DNA of 64,000 bases from Herbiconiux sp. SALV-R1 (GCF_013113715.1 NZ_CP053344.1:372001-436000), one strand, 5' to 3'; counted from the first letter of the stretch, positions 18,596 through 27,815 are shown. Translations and numbers: made by a program. The notes: generated from the sequence alone by a model not told the origin.

Positions 18596-19644
18596 TGCCG
18601 TCGCACGACCCCGCGTCTGAGTCTGCCTCTGCGTCAGCTTCGGTGGAGGGCGACGGGGTTCAGGATGCTGTGGCTGCGCCGGGTTCGGATGCTGCGGATG
18701 CGGTGACCGTGACCGGCATTGAAGCGGATGCTGCGGACGAGTCGTCTTTGAATTCATCCGTTGAGCCTGGTGAAGGTGCTGAACCAGCGTCGAACGACGG
18801 TGAGGCTGAAGCGGGTGCCGAGGCTGAGTCGGCCGACGAGGTTGGCGACGATGACGCGGCCGAGGCCGACGCGGCCGAGGTGACCGACGTCGAGGAGATC
18901 GTCGTCGAGGTGGAGGTGCTTGATCCGCCGAAGGTCGACGAGGTGCTGCTGGCAGCGGTCGAGCTCGCGCTGGCCGCGCTCTACGAGGTGACCCCTGCCG
19001 CGACCGTGGGGGAGATCGTCGGGCACGAGGCCGCCGAAGACCACGTGCTCAGCCTCCACTTCGCGACCAAGCTCGCCGGATACCCCGGCTGGCACTGGAC
19101 CGTCACCCTCGCTCGCGTCGACGAGCAGTCCGAGCCGACTGTGCTCGAGGTCGAACTGCTCCCCGGGGATGACGCGCTCGTCGCGCCCGACTGGGTCCCG
19201 TGGTCGGAGCGCCTCGCCGAGTACCAACTCGCCCAAGAACTCGCCGCCGCCACCGCCCAGTCCGACGACGACGCCGACGGCAGCGACGATGACGAGTCGG
19301 ATGACGACGACTCCGACGACGATGACGACGAGTCGGATGACGACGACTCCGACGACGACGATGACGAGTCGGATGACGACGACGAGTTCGGCGACGACGA
19401 CCTCGTGCTCGACCTCGACGACCACGTCCTCGACGACGACGAACTCGCTTCCGCCGAAGCCGCCTCCACCGCCGACGCCGACGACTCGGATGAAGAGGAC
19501 TCCGACGCCGACGAGGGTGACTCGGACGACGACGATGACTCGGGGGACGAGGATGACGCCGACGACGAGGATGACTCGGAAGACGACGGGTACGAGTCGG
19601 ATGACGACGACCCGCACGCGGAAGGCTTCGCCGCCGGTCGCTGA
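18595..19644 (+). CDS. DUF3027 family protein with acidic tail
   Basis: A 349-aa protein. After an Asp/Glu/Ala-rich N-terminus of about 100 aa comes the DUF3027 core (about 105-215) with AVELALAALYEVTPAATVGE, YPGWHWTVTLARV and WVPWSERL. From about residue 222 on it is almost entirely Asp, Ser and Glu in repeated ESDDDDSDDDD units, ending DPHAEGFAAGR. The function is unknown. The extreme acidity and coupling to an RNA-binding cold-shock protein hint at a nucleic-acid-mimic or chaperone-like role, which is inference only. Confidence 0.85.
   Translation: MPSHDPASESASASASVEGDGVQDAVAAPGSDAADAVTVTGIEADAADESSLNSSVEPGEGAEPASNDGEAEAGAEAESADEVGDDDAAEADAAEVTDVEEIVVEVEVLDPPKVDEVLLAAVELALAALYEVTPAATVGEIVGHEAAEDHVLSLHFATKLAGYPGWHWTVTLARVDEQSEPTVLEVELLPGDDALVAPDWVPWSERLAEYQLAQELAAATAQSDDDADGSDDDESDDDDSDDDDDESDDDDSDDDDDESDDDDEFGDDDLVLDLDDHVLDDDELASAEAASTADADDSDEEDSDADEGDSDDDDDSGDEDDADDEDDSEDDGYESDDDDPHAEGFAAGR
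19261..19620 (+). repeat. In-frame Asp/Ser-rich coding repeat
   Basis: GACGACGACTCCGACGAC-like units recur, clearest at 19297-19390 where GAGTCGGATGACGACGACTC appears twice about 30 bp apart. It encodes the acidic tail of the DUF3027 protein and is a likely site of slippage length variation. Confidence 0.75.
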
Positions 19645-19890
19645 CGCCGCGGCGGAAGTCGCGCATCGCGCGGTGTTTCCCGCTCCTCACCTCGTCGAGG
19701 CCCGCAGACGTCGGCGGTACGGCTCGGGGGTGGAGACGTCCGCGGCATCCGGCGGTCGCCGCGGGAAGCCGCGCCGCTAAAGCGGGTCGCTCCACACCTC
19801 CGCGCGACCGAGCCGCCCACGGGCGGGGTACGCGTCAGGGTGGGAGAAGTCGGCGCGAAGCGCGGCATGCCCGCGCAAGCGCGCCCCGGC

Positions 19891-21069
<1,179 letters not shown>

Positions 21070-21093
21070 TCACGCCGAAACAACTAGGCTGGT

Positions 21094-21112
21094 TTAGGTA
21101 CGCCTCACCGGC
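21094..21112 (+). promoter_or_regulatory. Possible DtxR/IdeR box upstream of the regulator
   Basis: TTAGGT-N7-ACC matches the left half and part of the right half of the 19-bp iron-box consensus. It lies 15 bp before the GTG start of the DtxR-family gene, which suggests autoregulation, but the right half is poor. Confidence 0.35.
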
Positions 21113-21127
21113 TTAGGAGTATGCGCA

Positions 21128-21820
21128 GTGACTGATCTGATCGACACCACCGAGATGTATCTTCGAACGATCCTCGAGCTCGAGGAGGAGAACATCACGC
21201 CGCTGCGCGCGCGCATCTCGGAGCGGCTCGGCCACTCGGGCCCCACGGTGTCGCAGACGGTGGGTCGCATGGAGCGTGACGGCCTCGTCGTCGTCTCGGT
21301 CGACCGCCACCTCGAACTCACCGAGGTGGGCCGCAAGAAGGCGATCGCCGTCATGCGCAAGCACCGTCTAGCCGAGCGCCTGCTCTCCGACGTCATCGGC
21401 CTCGAGTGGGAGCTCGTGCACGATGAAGCATGCCGCTGGGAGCATGTGATGAGCGAGCAGGTGGAGCGCCGCATCCTCGACATGCTCGACCACCCCACCG
21501 AGTCGCCCTACGGCAACCCCATCCCGGGTCTCGACGCCTTCGGTGACGCGGCCTCGATCCCCTTCACGCGCGGCGTCGTCAACATCGTTACCCTGGTGCA
21601 CGGCGCCGTCGGCCCGCAGACGAAGACCATCCGCCGCCTCGGTGAGCCCGCGCAGGTCGACCCCGAGCTGCTGCTGCAGCTGAAGGATGCTGGGGTCGTT
21701 CCCGGCAACACGGCCGCCTTCACGTCCGTCGGCTCCTACGTTCTAGTCGAGGTCGAAGGTTACGACGAGGGCCTCGAACTGCCGAACGAGGTCGCGAGCC
21801 ACATATTCGTTGGGGTCTAG
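21128..21820 (+). CDS. Iron-dependent repressor, DtxR/IdeR family
   Basis: A 230-aa metal-responsive repressor. The N-terminal winged helix (TTEMYLRTILELEEE, GHSGPTVSQTVGRMERDGLV) is followed by the metal-binding dimer domain with CRWEHVMSEQVERRILDML (the Cys/Glu/His ligand helix) and HPTESPYGNPIPG. A C-terminal SH3-like domain is present, which points to the DtxR/IdeR rather than the shorter MntR type. GTG start with AGGAG upstream. It probably controls the siderophore-interacting protein at 46329, which has a good box. Confidence 0.92.
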   Translation: MTDLIDTTEMYLRTILELEEENITPLRARISERLGHSGPTVSQTVGRMERDGLVVVSVDRHLELTEVGRKKAIAVMRKHRLAERLLSDVIGLEWELVHDEACRWEHVMSEQVERRILDMLDHPTESPYGNPIPGLDAFGDAASIPFTRGVVNIVTLVHGAVGPQTKTIRRLGEPAQVDPELLLQLKDAGVVPGNTAAFTSVGSYVLVEVEGYDEGLELPNEVASHIFVGV

Positions 21821-21859
21821 CCGCCTCACCGTCATTCGAGCGTTACGGAATTGTTAAAA

Positions 21860-22047
21860 ACACCGCGCTCAGAAGTGACAAACGGGTATGCCTCCCGTAT
21901 CCTCGAACGAGTCCGCAGGAACCCTGAAGCCTTCGGATGCGGGCCAAGACACCTCCTTCCCGTCTCTTGGTCATTGACGACGCACACAACTCGGTACGGA
22001 CGGGAGACGGCTGCACCCGGCTGTCAGAGGTGCCGGAGGACTAGATC
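21860..22047 (+). promoter_or_regulatory. Structured leader of the NlpC/P60 gene, type unclear
   Basis: A long leader with pairable segments, for example CCCGTC (21960-21965) with GGACGGG (21998-22004). Cell-wall hydrolase genes in actinobacteria often carry a c-di-AMP (ydaO) riboswitch, and the CACACAACTCGGTACGG stretch is faintly like its 3' part, but I cannot find the conserved GGGTGAA element. Left unassigned. Confidence 0.25.
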
Positions 22048-23049
22048 TTGGCCCCACTTGGTGAGTCGCTCGGTTCCGAGCACAACCCCGAAAGCTCATC
22101 CGCAGCATCCGACACCCCCGCGCAGCCCCTGAGCCGCCGCGAGCGTCGTGAGCTCGAAGCCCGCACCGGCCTGGTGCCCTCGGTTCCGCAGGCGCCCGCC
22201 GCCGCGAAGGAGTTGGCGACCGTGCCACGCGAGGCCGTCGAGGCCCCGAGCGCGTCGTCTGCGACGTCGACCGCCGTCGAGGTGCGACCCGAGGCCGGCG
22301 TTCCCGCCCGCCGCCTCCCCGCCGTGCGCCTCCCGCGCGTCAAGCGCCCCACGAAGCGCGGAGCGCTGAGCGCCGTCGTCATGACCGCCGCGGCAGCTCT
22401 CGTCGCCACCATGGCCCTTCCCGCCTACGCCTTCGGCGGTGGCGGCAACTTCGACAACGGCGTGGCCGCCGACGTGTCGCTCGCCGGCGAGCAGACCCTC
22501 GTGGTTCCCGACGCGTCTGCCGCGCTGGCCGTGAGCCGCGACAACTACAAGGCCCCCACCACCGAAGAGCTCGCCGCATCGCGCGCCGCTGCTGCAGCCG
22601 CCGTGGCCGCGACCGAGGCCGCCGCGCGTGCCGCGGCCGCCGCCGAGGCGAAGGAGAGCGCGAGCTCGTCGGGTGGCGGTGCCTTCACCGTGAACCCGCC
22701 GTCGGGCCCCTATAGCGGTGCCGCGATCGTGGAGTTCGCCGAGCAGTTCGTGGGCAAGGTTCCCTACGGCAGCGGCGCGAGCCCCGACACCAGCTTCGGC
22801 TGCGACGGTCTCACCCAGTACGTGTTCGGTCAGTTCGGCATCTACCTGCCGCGCACCGTGAGCAACCAGGCGGCGATGGGCATCCCCATCTCCCCGGCGG
22901 ATGCGCAGGCCGGCGACCTCATCATCTGGCCCATCGGTCACGTCGGCATCTACGACGGTGCGGGTGGCTCGATCGACTCGCCCGACTGGGGTCGTTTCGT
23001 GGAGCACCGGCCGCTGTGGGGCAGCTACTACTTCGTGCGGATCGTCTGA
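22048..23049 (+). CDS. NlpC/P60 family cell-wall peptidase
   Basis: A 333-aa exported protein. The first 100 residues are Pro/Ala-rich and basic, followed by a signal-anchor helix (about 112-132, LSAVVMTAAAALVATMALPAYA), an Ala-rich coiled stretch (about 175-215) and a C-terminal NlpC/P60 domain (about 225-333). The catalytic Cys is in FGCDGLTQYVFGQFG, with His in IGHVGIYDG and the VSNQAAMG block between. It probably cuts gamma-D-Glu-diaminoacid bonds of peptidoglycan. The TTG start has GGAGGA upstream. Confidence 0.9.
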   Translation: MAPLGESLGSEHNPESSSAASDTPAQPLSRRERRELEARTGLVPSVPQAPAAAKELATVPREAVEAPSASSATSTAVEVRPEAGVPARRLPAVRLPRVKRPTKRGALSAVVMTAAAALVATMALPAYAFGGGGNFDNGVAADVSLAGEQTLVVPDASAALAVSRDNYKAPTTEELAASRAAAAAAVAATEAAARAAAAAEAKESASSSGGGAFTVNPPSGPYSGAAIVEFAEQFVGKVPYGSGASPDTSFGCDGLTQYVFGQFGIYLPRTVSNQAAMGIPISPADAQAGDLIIWPIGHVGIYDGAGGSIDSPDWGRFVEHRPLWGSYYFVRIV

Positions 23050-23103
23050 GCCGGCCACAGCATCCGCTGGTCACGCGTGTAAACAGTGCGTGACGGACTC
23101 ATG

Positions 23104-23137
23104 AATCGGCGTGCCACCTCTTCGTGGCACGCCGATT
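23104..23137 (+). terminator. Terminator of the NlpC/P60 gene
   Basis: AATCGGCGTGCCAC-N6-GTGGCACGCCGATT, a perfect 14-bp stem with a 6-nt loop, 54 bp past the stop codon. It may work in both directions. Confidence 0.85.
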
Positions 23138-23185
23138 CTGTCGTAACCTGAGGCCCTGGTCGTTTTTCGAGATCTGGAGAGCCTG

Positions 23186-23305
23186 ATGAACGGGAACAGG
23201 AGCACCCGCACCACGGGAAGCCTCCTGCTCATCGTGCGCAGGCACACGAGTGGGCTGAGTCAGAGCCAGATACCTGGGTCTGTGAGCAAGGCGCTGTCAT
23301 CATGA
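23186..23305 (+). CDS. Possible 39-aa leader peptide ending inside a terminator
   Basis: A short frame with ATG after TGGAGAG, encoding a basic 39-residue peptide (MNGNRSTRTTGSLLLIVRRH then TSGLSQSQIPG). Its TGA lies in the loop of the strong terminator at 23288-23318, ahead of the HNH nuclease gene. The arrangement resembles a leader peptide with an attenuator, but the peptide shows no run of one amino acid. Alternatively the stretch is a small RNA with a chance frame. Confidence 0.35.
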   Translation: MNGNRSTRTTGSLLLIVRRHTSGLSQSQIPGSVSKALSS

Positions 23306-23318
23306 CGGCGCCTTTTTT
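23288..23318 (+). terminator. Strong intrinsic terminator before the HNH gene
   Basis: AAGGCGC and GCGCCTT pair around an inner GTCAT/ATGAC hairpin and run into six T residues: a textbook rho-independent terminator, unusually clear for this GC-rich genome. Confidence 0.9.
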
Positions 23319-23419
23319 GTTGCCTCCGCGTCTCCTGGGCTGTGCCTGAGTGGTGCATCCGTCGGCGAGCGATTCATCGAACACCTGGAAGCCGTCCAGG
23401 TGTGTTCGAAAGGGAGAGC

Positions 23420-23914
23420 ATGCGAACACTGGTCCTCAACGCAGGGTATGAGCCCCTCGGCGTCGTCTCGTTCAAGCGGGCACTCGTGCTGGTGCTGAAC
23501 GGGAAGGCGCGCATTCTCGCGCACGACGACGAGCATCCGGTCTTCGGCACCTCGGGTGCCTACGAGCGGCCGGCGGTGATTCTGCTGACGCGCTACGTGC
23601 GGGTTCCGATGAACCGCATGATGCCGGTGTCGAGGCGCGGAGTGCTGCGGCGCGACGGGCAGCGCTGCGGGTACTGCGGGGCGTCGGCCACCACGATTGA
23701 CCACGTGCAGCCGCGCTCGCGCGGTGGGAAGGACACGTGGGAGAACCTCGTGGCGTGCTGCCTGCGGTGCAACAACGTGAAGGGCGATCGTACGCCGGCG
23801 GAGATGGGGTGGTCGCTGCGCTTCGCGCCGCGGATGCCGCATCAGGCGGGGTGGACGATCAAGGGGGCGGAGAAGGCGGAGCCGCAGTGGGAGGAGTTCT
23901 TGGCGGCGGCGTGA
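23420..23914 (+). CDS. HNH endonuclease family protein
   Basis: A 164-aa protein of the widespread actinobacterial HNH family. N-terminal LVLNAGYEPLGVVSFKRALVLV, then a treble-clef zinc finger and HNH core: CGYC, TIDHVQPRSRGG, NLVACCLRCNNVKGDRT. These supply two CxxC zinc pairs and the catalytic His. Its cellular role is unknown; it is a conserved chromosomal gene rather than an obvious restriction enzyme. AGGGAGAG precedes the ATG. A terminator separates it from upstream genes. Confidence 0.9.
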   Translation: MRTLVLNAGYEPLGVVSFKRALVLVLNGKARILAHDDEHPVFGTSGAYERPAVILLTRYVRVPMNRMMPVSRRGVLRRDGQRCGYCGASATTIDHVQPRSRGGKDTWENLVACCLRCNNVKGDRTPAEMGWSLRFAPRMPHQAGWTIKGAEKAEPQWEEFLAAA

Positions 23915-24069
23915 GGGGCTGGCACGGCGCGGCGTGGGCCGAGCTGGGCCGAATCGCCGGACTCTGCGGGCGATCCGCACGAACGACGGAACGTCACGCC
24001 GTCGACTGTGGCGTTCTCCGTCGATCCGAACTGAATGGTGCGCAGGCTGGCTCTGCGCATCGGTCTCGG

Positions 24070-24081
24070 TATAGTTGTGAC
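24070..24081 (+). promoter_or_regulatory. -10 element placing a leaderless start for the HipB-like gene
   Basis: TATAGT ends 6 nt before the ATG at 24082 and no Shine-Dalgarno lies between. In actinobacteria this layout usually means the transcript begins at the A of the start codon. The -35 region is weak. Confidence 0.55.
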
Positions 24082-24696
24082 ATGAACGTGACCGAGGCTG
24101 CTGCGCAGCTCGGTGTGTCTCCGCGGCGCGTACGGGCTTTGATCGCCGACGGGCGCATCCGGGCGCATCGGGTCGGTGTCGGCTGGGAGATCGAGGGGCT
24201 CGCGCCGAGCAAGGAGCGTCGTGCGCTCTCGGTGCGATCCTGGCTGATGCTCGGCAGAGCCGTGCGGTCGCGCGCCCTGGTCGGACTCAGCGGCCACGAT
24301 CGGATGCGCACGGCGGAGCGGATCCGCCGGCTTCGGGAGAGCGACAGGCCGTCGCGCCTTCTCGCGGACTGGCGTCCGGCGGATGCCCCGGCCGAGCTCT
24401 ACCTGGACAGCCTTACGGCTAGGGCTAACCGGGCGGACGACGACTACATTCGAGCGGCGCTGCAGCGGGGGCCGGAATACTTGCGGAGCAGGGTCGACCT
24501 GGCTGAGGTAGTCGCTTCCGAACGAGCCATCCGGGGTGAGAGCCGTGAGGAACTGGCCGAGAGGGCTAGTGTCTCGGCTCGGCTTGTGAAGAGCATCGAG
24601 TCATCGCAGCCACTCACCTCTCCCGGTGAGGTTCGGCGAGTTCTGCGGGCGCTGGACATCGAGCCGACCGCCTTGCCCGACATGGTCCTGTCGTGA
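24082..24696 (+). CDS. HTH antitoxin-like regulator paired with HipA
   Basis: A 204-aa protein with two DNA-binding-like regions: an N-terminal excisionase/MerR-type helix-turn-helix (MNVTEAAAQLGVSPRRVRALIADGRI) and a C-terminal XRE-like helix-turn-helix (ESREELAERASVSARLVKSIES). It precedes a HipA-type kinase with a GTGA overlap, the classic antitoxin-toxin order. It probably neutralises the kinase and represses the operon. It is larger than E. coli HipB, and the two-HTH architecture is unusual. Likely translated from a leaderless mRNA. Confidence 0.78.
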   Translation: MNVTEAAAQLGVSPRRVRALIADGRIRAHRVGVGWEIEGLAPSKERRALSVRSWLMLGRAVRSRALVGLSGHDRMRTAERIRRLRESDRPSRLLADWRPADAPAELYLDSLTARANRADDDYIRAALQRGPEYLRSRVDLAEVVASERAIRGESREELAERASVSARLVKSIESSQPLTSPGEVRRVLRALDIEPTALPDMVLS

Positions 24697-25892
24697 GTGG
24701 GCGGCTGGAGGCGTGGCTGGAAGGGCATCACGCCGGACAATTTGTTTTCGGTGACGGGCCGCCGCGCTTCGAGTACGACGCGGAGGCTCCGGCGACGCCT
24801 CTCTCGCTGTCACTACCTCGGGACGGCCGGGCCACGAAGCTTGCCCCGGCGAACTTTCTCGAAAACCTGCTCCCCGAGAACGAACGAACCCGTCAGCGGA
24901 TGGCATCCGCCTATTCGGCGCGGAGCGCGAGTGCCTTCGACCTGCTCTCTGCTGCCGGTGGCGACGTGGCGGGAGGTCTCGTTCTCCTGCCGGAGGGCGG
25001 GAGCCCCTCGGTGGGTGCCGCGGAACTCAGTCCTGCCCTTCACCGCGATATCGCGGAGCGTGCAGCCGCGATCAAGCGGGACTCGAGCGAAACGGTGCCG
25101 CGCAGTGGTTCGGCGCGTTTCTCGTTGGCTGGGGCCCAGGGCAAGTTTGCGCTCGCCTGGGTCGAGCGTGACTGGTACTGGCCCAACGCCTCGGTTCCGT
25201 CGACGCACATCGTCAAGCCCGGGAGCCCGGAGCATCGGAACATTGAGGCTGCGGAGGCGGCGACGATCGAGCTCGCAGCGCTGGCGGGCGTCCGTGCTCC
25301 ACAAGCGGAGGTGCTGCGGTTCGGCGATCAGACGTCGTACGTGATCGAACGATTCGACCGCGAAGCGGGCACCGGCGCGCTCTCACGACGTCTGCACGCC
25401 GAAGACATCGCTCAGAGCCTCGGCCTGCCGCCCGATCGAAAGTACGAGGTGTCCGTCGCCCAGGTGATGGCCCGGCTGAAGCCGGTCGATCACAACGGCA
25501 CCCTCCGACGGAGCTTTCTCGCGCAGCTGGCGTTCACCGTTCTCGTCGGCGACTCGGATGCCCATGCAAAGAATTACTCCCTCTTGCTGCGGCCGAGCGG
25601 CATCGTGTTGTCGCCGATGTATGACGTGCTGCCGATGTTTCTTTACCCCGACGTCGACCAGAAGCTGGCGATGCCGATCGGCGGAGCGCGTTTCGCGCGG
25701 GAGGTGACGTCTCGTCATTGGGCTTCGCTGGCCCGAACGGTCGGCATGGACCCGGATGAGGTGGTCGGCGTGGTTCGCCGGGTCGCCGAGCGTGTGGCCG
25801 AGCACAACGACGAGGTGTGGAGCGGTGTCGATGCCGACCAGGCTGCCGAGGCCAGGGTCTACGTCGCGCGCAACATCGAGCGAGCGCTCTAG
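24693..25892 (+). CDS. HipA-type serine/threonine kinase toxin
   Basis: A 399-aa protein of the HipA/YjjJ kinase family. The N-terminal subdomain has LPRDGRATKLAPANFLENLLPEN in blocks, the kinase core has FSLAGAQGKFAL (P-loop-like), THIVKPG (ATP lysine), YVIERFDR (hinge), and the catalytic GDSDAHAKNYSLL with the DxHxKN motif, then SPMYDVLPM. Typical HipA toxins phosphorylate aminoacyl-tRNA synthetases and halt growth. All key residues look intact. It ends 13 bp before the tRNA-Arg gene that hosts the integrative element, but lies outside the element. Confidence 0.9.
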   Translation: MSGRLEAWLEGHHAGQFVFGDGPPRFEYDAEAPATPLSLSLPRDGRATKLAPANFLENLLPENERTRQRMASAYSARSASAFDLLSAAGGDVAGGLVLLPEGGSPSVGAAELSPALHRDIAERAAAIKRDSSETVPRSGSARFSLAGAQGKFALAWVERDWYWPNASVPSTHIVKPGSPEHRNIEAAEAATIELAALAGVRAPQAEVLRFGDQTSYVIERFDREAGTGALSRRLHAEDIAQSLGLPPDRKYEVSVAQVMARLKPVDHNGTLRRSFLAQLAFTVLVGDSDAHAKNYSLLLRPSGIVLSPMYDVLPMFLYPDVDQKLAMPIGGARFAREVTSRHWASLARTVGMDPDEVVGVVRRVAERVAEHNDEVWSGVDADQAAEARVYVARNIERAL

Positions 25893-25905
25893 ACTGGACG
25901 GGTCA

Positions 25906-25980
25906 GCCTCTGTAGCTCAATGGAAGAGCAGTTCCGTCCTAAGGAAAGGGTTGGGGGTTCGAGTCCCTCCAGGGGCACCA
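25906..25980 (+). tRNA. tRNA-Arg(CCU)
   Basis: Acceptor GCCTCTG pairs fully with CAGGGGC, D-stem GCTC/GAGC, anticodon loop GTCCTAA with anticodon CCT (reads AGG), and T-arm GGGGG-TTCGAGT-CCCTC. CCA is encoded. Its 3' end contains the core repeat of the integrative element, and the gene is left intact by the insertion. Confidence 0.95.
25957..25975 (+). other. attL core repeat in tRNA-Arg
   Basis: GTTCGAGTCCC-T-CCAGGGG, from the T-loop into the acceptor stem of the tRNA; matches the copy at 34350-34368 at 18 of 19 positions. Confidence 0.85.
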
Positions 25981-25987
25981 TTTTGCA

Positions 25988-26025
25988 AGGCCTCAGATCC
26001 CTGTAATCACGCGGATCTGGGGCCT
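25988..26025 (+). terminator. Terminator after tRNA-Arg
   Basis: AGGCCTCAGATCC and GGATCTGGGGCCT form a 13-bp stem with one G-T pair and a 12-nt loop, followed by TTCACTTTCTCTC. It ends tRNA transcription and insulates the element. Confidence 0.8.
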
Positions 26026-26050
26026 TTCACTTTCTCTCGAAGACGGCGTT

Positions 26051-26069
26051 TGCCCACACTTTGCCCACA
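26051..26069 (+). other. Left integrase arm-type site pair
   Basis: TGCCCACA-CT-TTGCCCACA. The same 8+9 bp direct repeat with a 2-nt spacer recurs in the same orientation at 34226-34244. The two sit 75 and 105 bp inside the core repeats, the layout of tyrosine-integrase arm sites. Confidence 0.75.
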
Positions 26070-26086
26070 CTCGGTGGCCTGCGGTC

Positions 26087-27022
26087 TTAGTCGGACCAGG
26101 TGCGCTCCTCACGAACCCACGTGCCCGACGTCCGCTCGCCGGAAAGAATGGGGTCCAGGCACGTCCGTGTCTCGTCCAGTGAGGCGTCTAGTTCGTAGAG
26201 CTTGCTCGGGTACTCAGCAAACGTTCGTGCTTGGCGCGGAAACGCGATCCGCCACTCTTCGGCAGGTGCCTCCATGCGGCTCGGTAGTGTGATCCTCCGC
26301 TGACCCGCTTCGCGCTTGAGCACTTTCCGGAGGCGAGAGGCATCGATGGGGCCGGCGTCCAGCATTCGGATGATGTCGGCGAGGTCGCGGTAGCGGGTGG
26401 AGGGTGAGTCGCCGTCTCGCCCGTGCCGCTCGTACATCGCGCACACCTTGTCGGCCAGGTGGTTCTCGAGCGGTGTCGTCGGCACCGACGGCAGGTGGGA
26501 GAGAGTGTCGTGCTCGACTACCGCTCGGAGGGGCACCTGATCGATGGGAGCGTCGAGGTGACGCCTCTCGGTGAGGTCAACGGTGAACGTGTCGAAGACC
26601 TGGGCACCGAGAAGTGCCTGCACCCTCGCCTTCGCTGTCTTCGCGCCGTAGTCGTATGGGTCCGGCCCGGAGTACGGCGCGACTGAAACCACCACGAAAG
26701 TGAACGGATCCCGGTATGCGCCGGAATCGGCGAGTGACTGTAGCTCGGCGCGCACGTCGTCGGTCGAAGTCCACTCGCTCTCGCGGGCAAGGTCGATGTC
26801 TTGCGTGAAGCGTCCACCGCCGGTGCGGATGAGCAGTGCGTTCCCGCCGAGAAGGATCCAGGGTGGCTGCGGCTCCGGAGAGAACAACCTGCTCAGGAAG
26901 ACCGTGAAGATGTACTGCTTGCGGATGACATCCGCGGTCACACCGCGCCGGCGCGCCTCGTTGTTCAGCTTGGCCTGAAGCGATCGGGCGAGGCTCGCCA
27001 GCTGCATCGTTGTTAGCGCCAT
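26087..27022 (-). CDS. abiEii: AbiEii/AbiGii-family nucleotidyltransferase toxin
   Basis: A 311-aa DNA-polymerase-beta-fold nucleotidyltransferase. The signature WILLGGNALLIRTGGGRFTQDIDLA gives the GG (59-60) and DxD metal ligands (D75, D77); the central DKVCAMYERHGRDG and STRYRDLADI motifs of the AbiEii family follow. AbiE toxins are reported to modify nucleic acids such as tRNA and to cause abortive infection. The gene lies 26 bp after its antitoxin on the same strand. Cargo of the integrative element. Confidence 0.9.
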   Translation of the reverse strand: MALTTMQLASLARSLQAKLNNEARRRGVTADVIRKQYIFTVFLSRLFSPEPQPPWILLGGNALLIRTGGGRFTQDIDLARESEWTSTDDVRAELQSLADSGAYRDPFTFVVVSVAPYSGPDPYDYGAKTAKARVQALLGAQVFDTFTVDLTERRHLDAPIDQVPLRAVVEHDTLSHLPSVPTTPLENHLADKVCAMYERHGRDGDSPSTRYRDLADIIRMLDAGPIDASRLRKVLKREAGQRRITLPSRMEAPAEEWRIAFPRQARTFAEYPSKLYELDASLDETRTCLDPILSGERTSGTWVREERTWSD

Positions 27023-27048
27023 GTTTTCCTTGCCGGTGTTGAAGTGCC

Positions 27049-27789
27049 TTATGAAGCGAGGCGCTCCTCGAGGAATGACAGGAGCGTCTTCGCGCCATCG
27101 GGCTCTGCGAGAAGCTTCAGGGCCTGCTTCCGAAATCGGGGTGAGTGTGTGACGGCCGTGCGAACTGCGCTGCTGAGCGCAGCTGCCACGTATCCGGGTG
27201 CGACCTCTGCGAGAAGCGCTCGCCCGGAGTCGAAACCGTAGCGTGTGGCATAGGGGGAGAGCGCCTGCGCGAGCTCTTCGACGTCGACATCCAGATTCTC
27301 GACCGCGGCGGACAGAACTCCGGTGAGGTGGTCGGAATCCAGCAACGACGCAGCGAGGTCGGCGGCTGTGCGCACCACTGTGGTTACCGGAAGCCCGTCG
27401 ACCACGGTCACATCGTCGTCGCTCAACTCGGCGCGGTGGAATCGGAGGTCCGGCAGCGTGCTCTGGCGGCGCACCGGTGCAGTGAACTCGTGGGCCGCGG
27501 GAACGAGGTCACCAAGACCATGTACGACGGCCGCCGAGGCGCCGGAAACGACAACGTCGCCGTTCGCCGAGGCTGCCAGCCACGCCGCACGCAGGTCTTG
27601 TAGTCGGTCAGCGCCCGCCGAGGGCAGCGCATAAACGCCGTGGCGGACACGGAGAAGCTTCCCGGAGTCGCTAAGACGGGTCAGGTCTACGCCCGACAGG
27701 CCCGATTCGCGAGCCTGAGCGGTCGTCACGAGACCGCGCTGCGTCGAACCGAGCAGTTCGAGAACTTCCAAAGCATCAACAGCACGCAT
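27049..27789 (-). CDS. abiEi: AbiEi-type antitoxin and repressor
   Basis: A 246-aa protein with an N-terminal winged helix (LGSTQRGLVTTAQARESGLS, then LRVRHGVYALP) as in AbiEi family type IV antitoxins, a central domain with ASAAVVHGLGDLVP and HRAELSDDDVTVVDGLPVTTVVRTAADLA (split blocks), and a helical C-terminus. It should repress its own promoter and counter the toxin. AGGTG precedes the ATG. The AT-rich inverted repeat at 27816-27839 directly upstream is the likely operator. Confidence 0.87.
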   Translation of the reverse strand: MRAVDALEVLELLGSTQRGLVTTAQARESGLSGVDLTRLSDSGKLLRVRHGVYALPSAGADRLQDLRAAWLAASANGDVVVSGASAAVVHGLGDLVPAAHEFTAPVRRQSTLPDLRFHRAELSDDDVTVVDGLPVTTVVRTAADLAASLLDSDHLTGVLSAAVENLDVDVEELAQALSPYATRYGFDSGRALLAEVAPGYVAAALSSAVRTAVTHSPRFRKQALKLLAEPDGAKTLLSFLEERLAS

Positions 27790-27815
27790 AGTTTCACCTC
27801 TTCATTCGTGCTTCT

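Noticed and set aside
21860-22047. Confident c-di-AMP (ydaO) riboswitch call
   Set aside because: Gene context fits, but the conserved GGGTGAA segment and clear helices are not visible.
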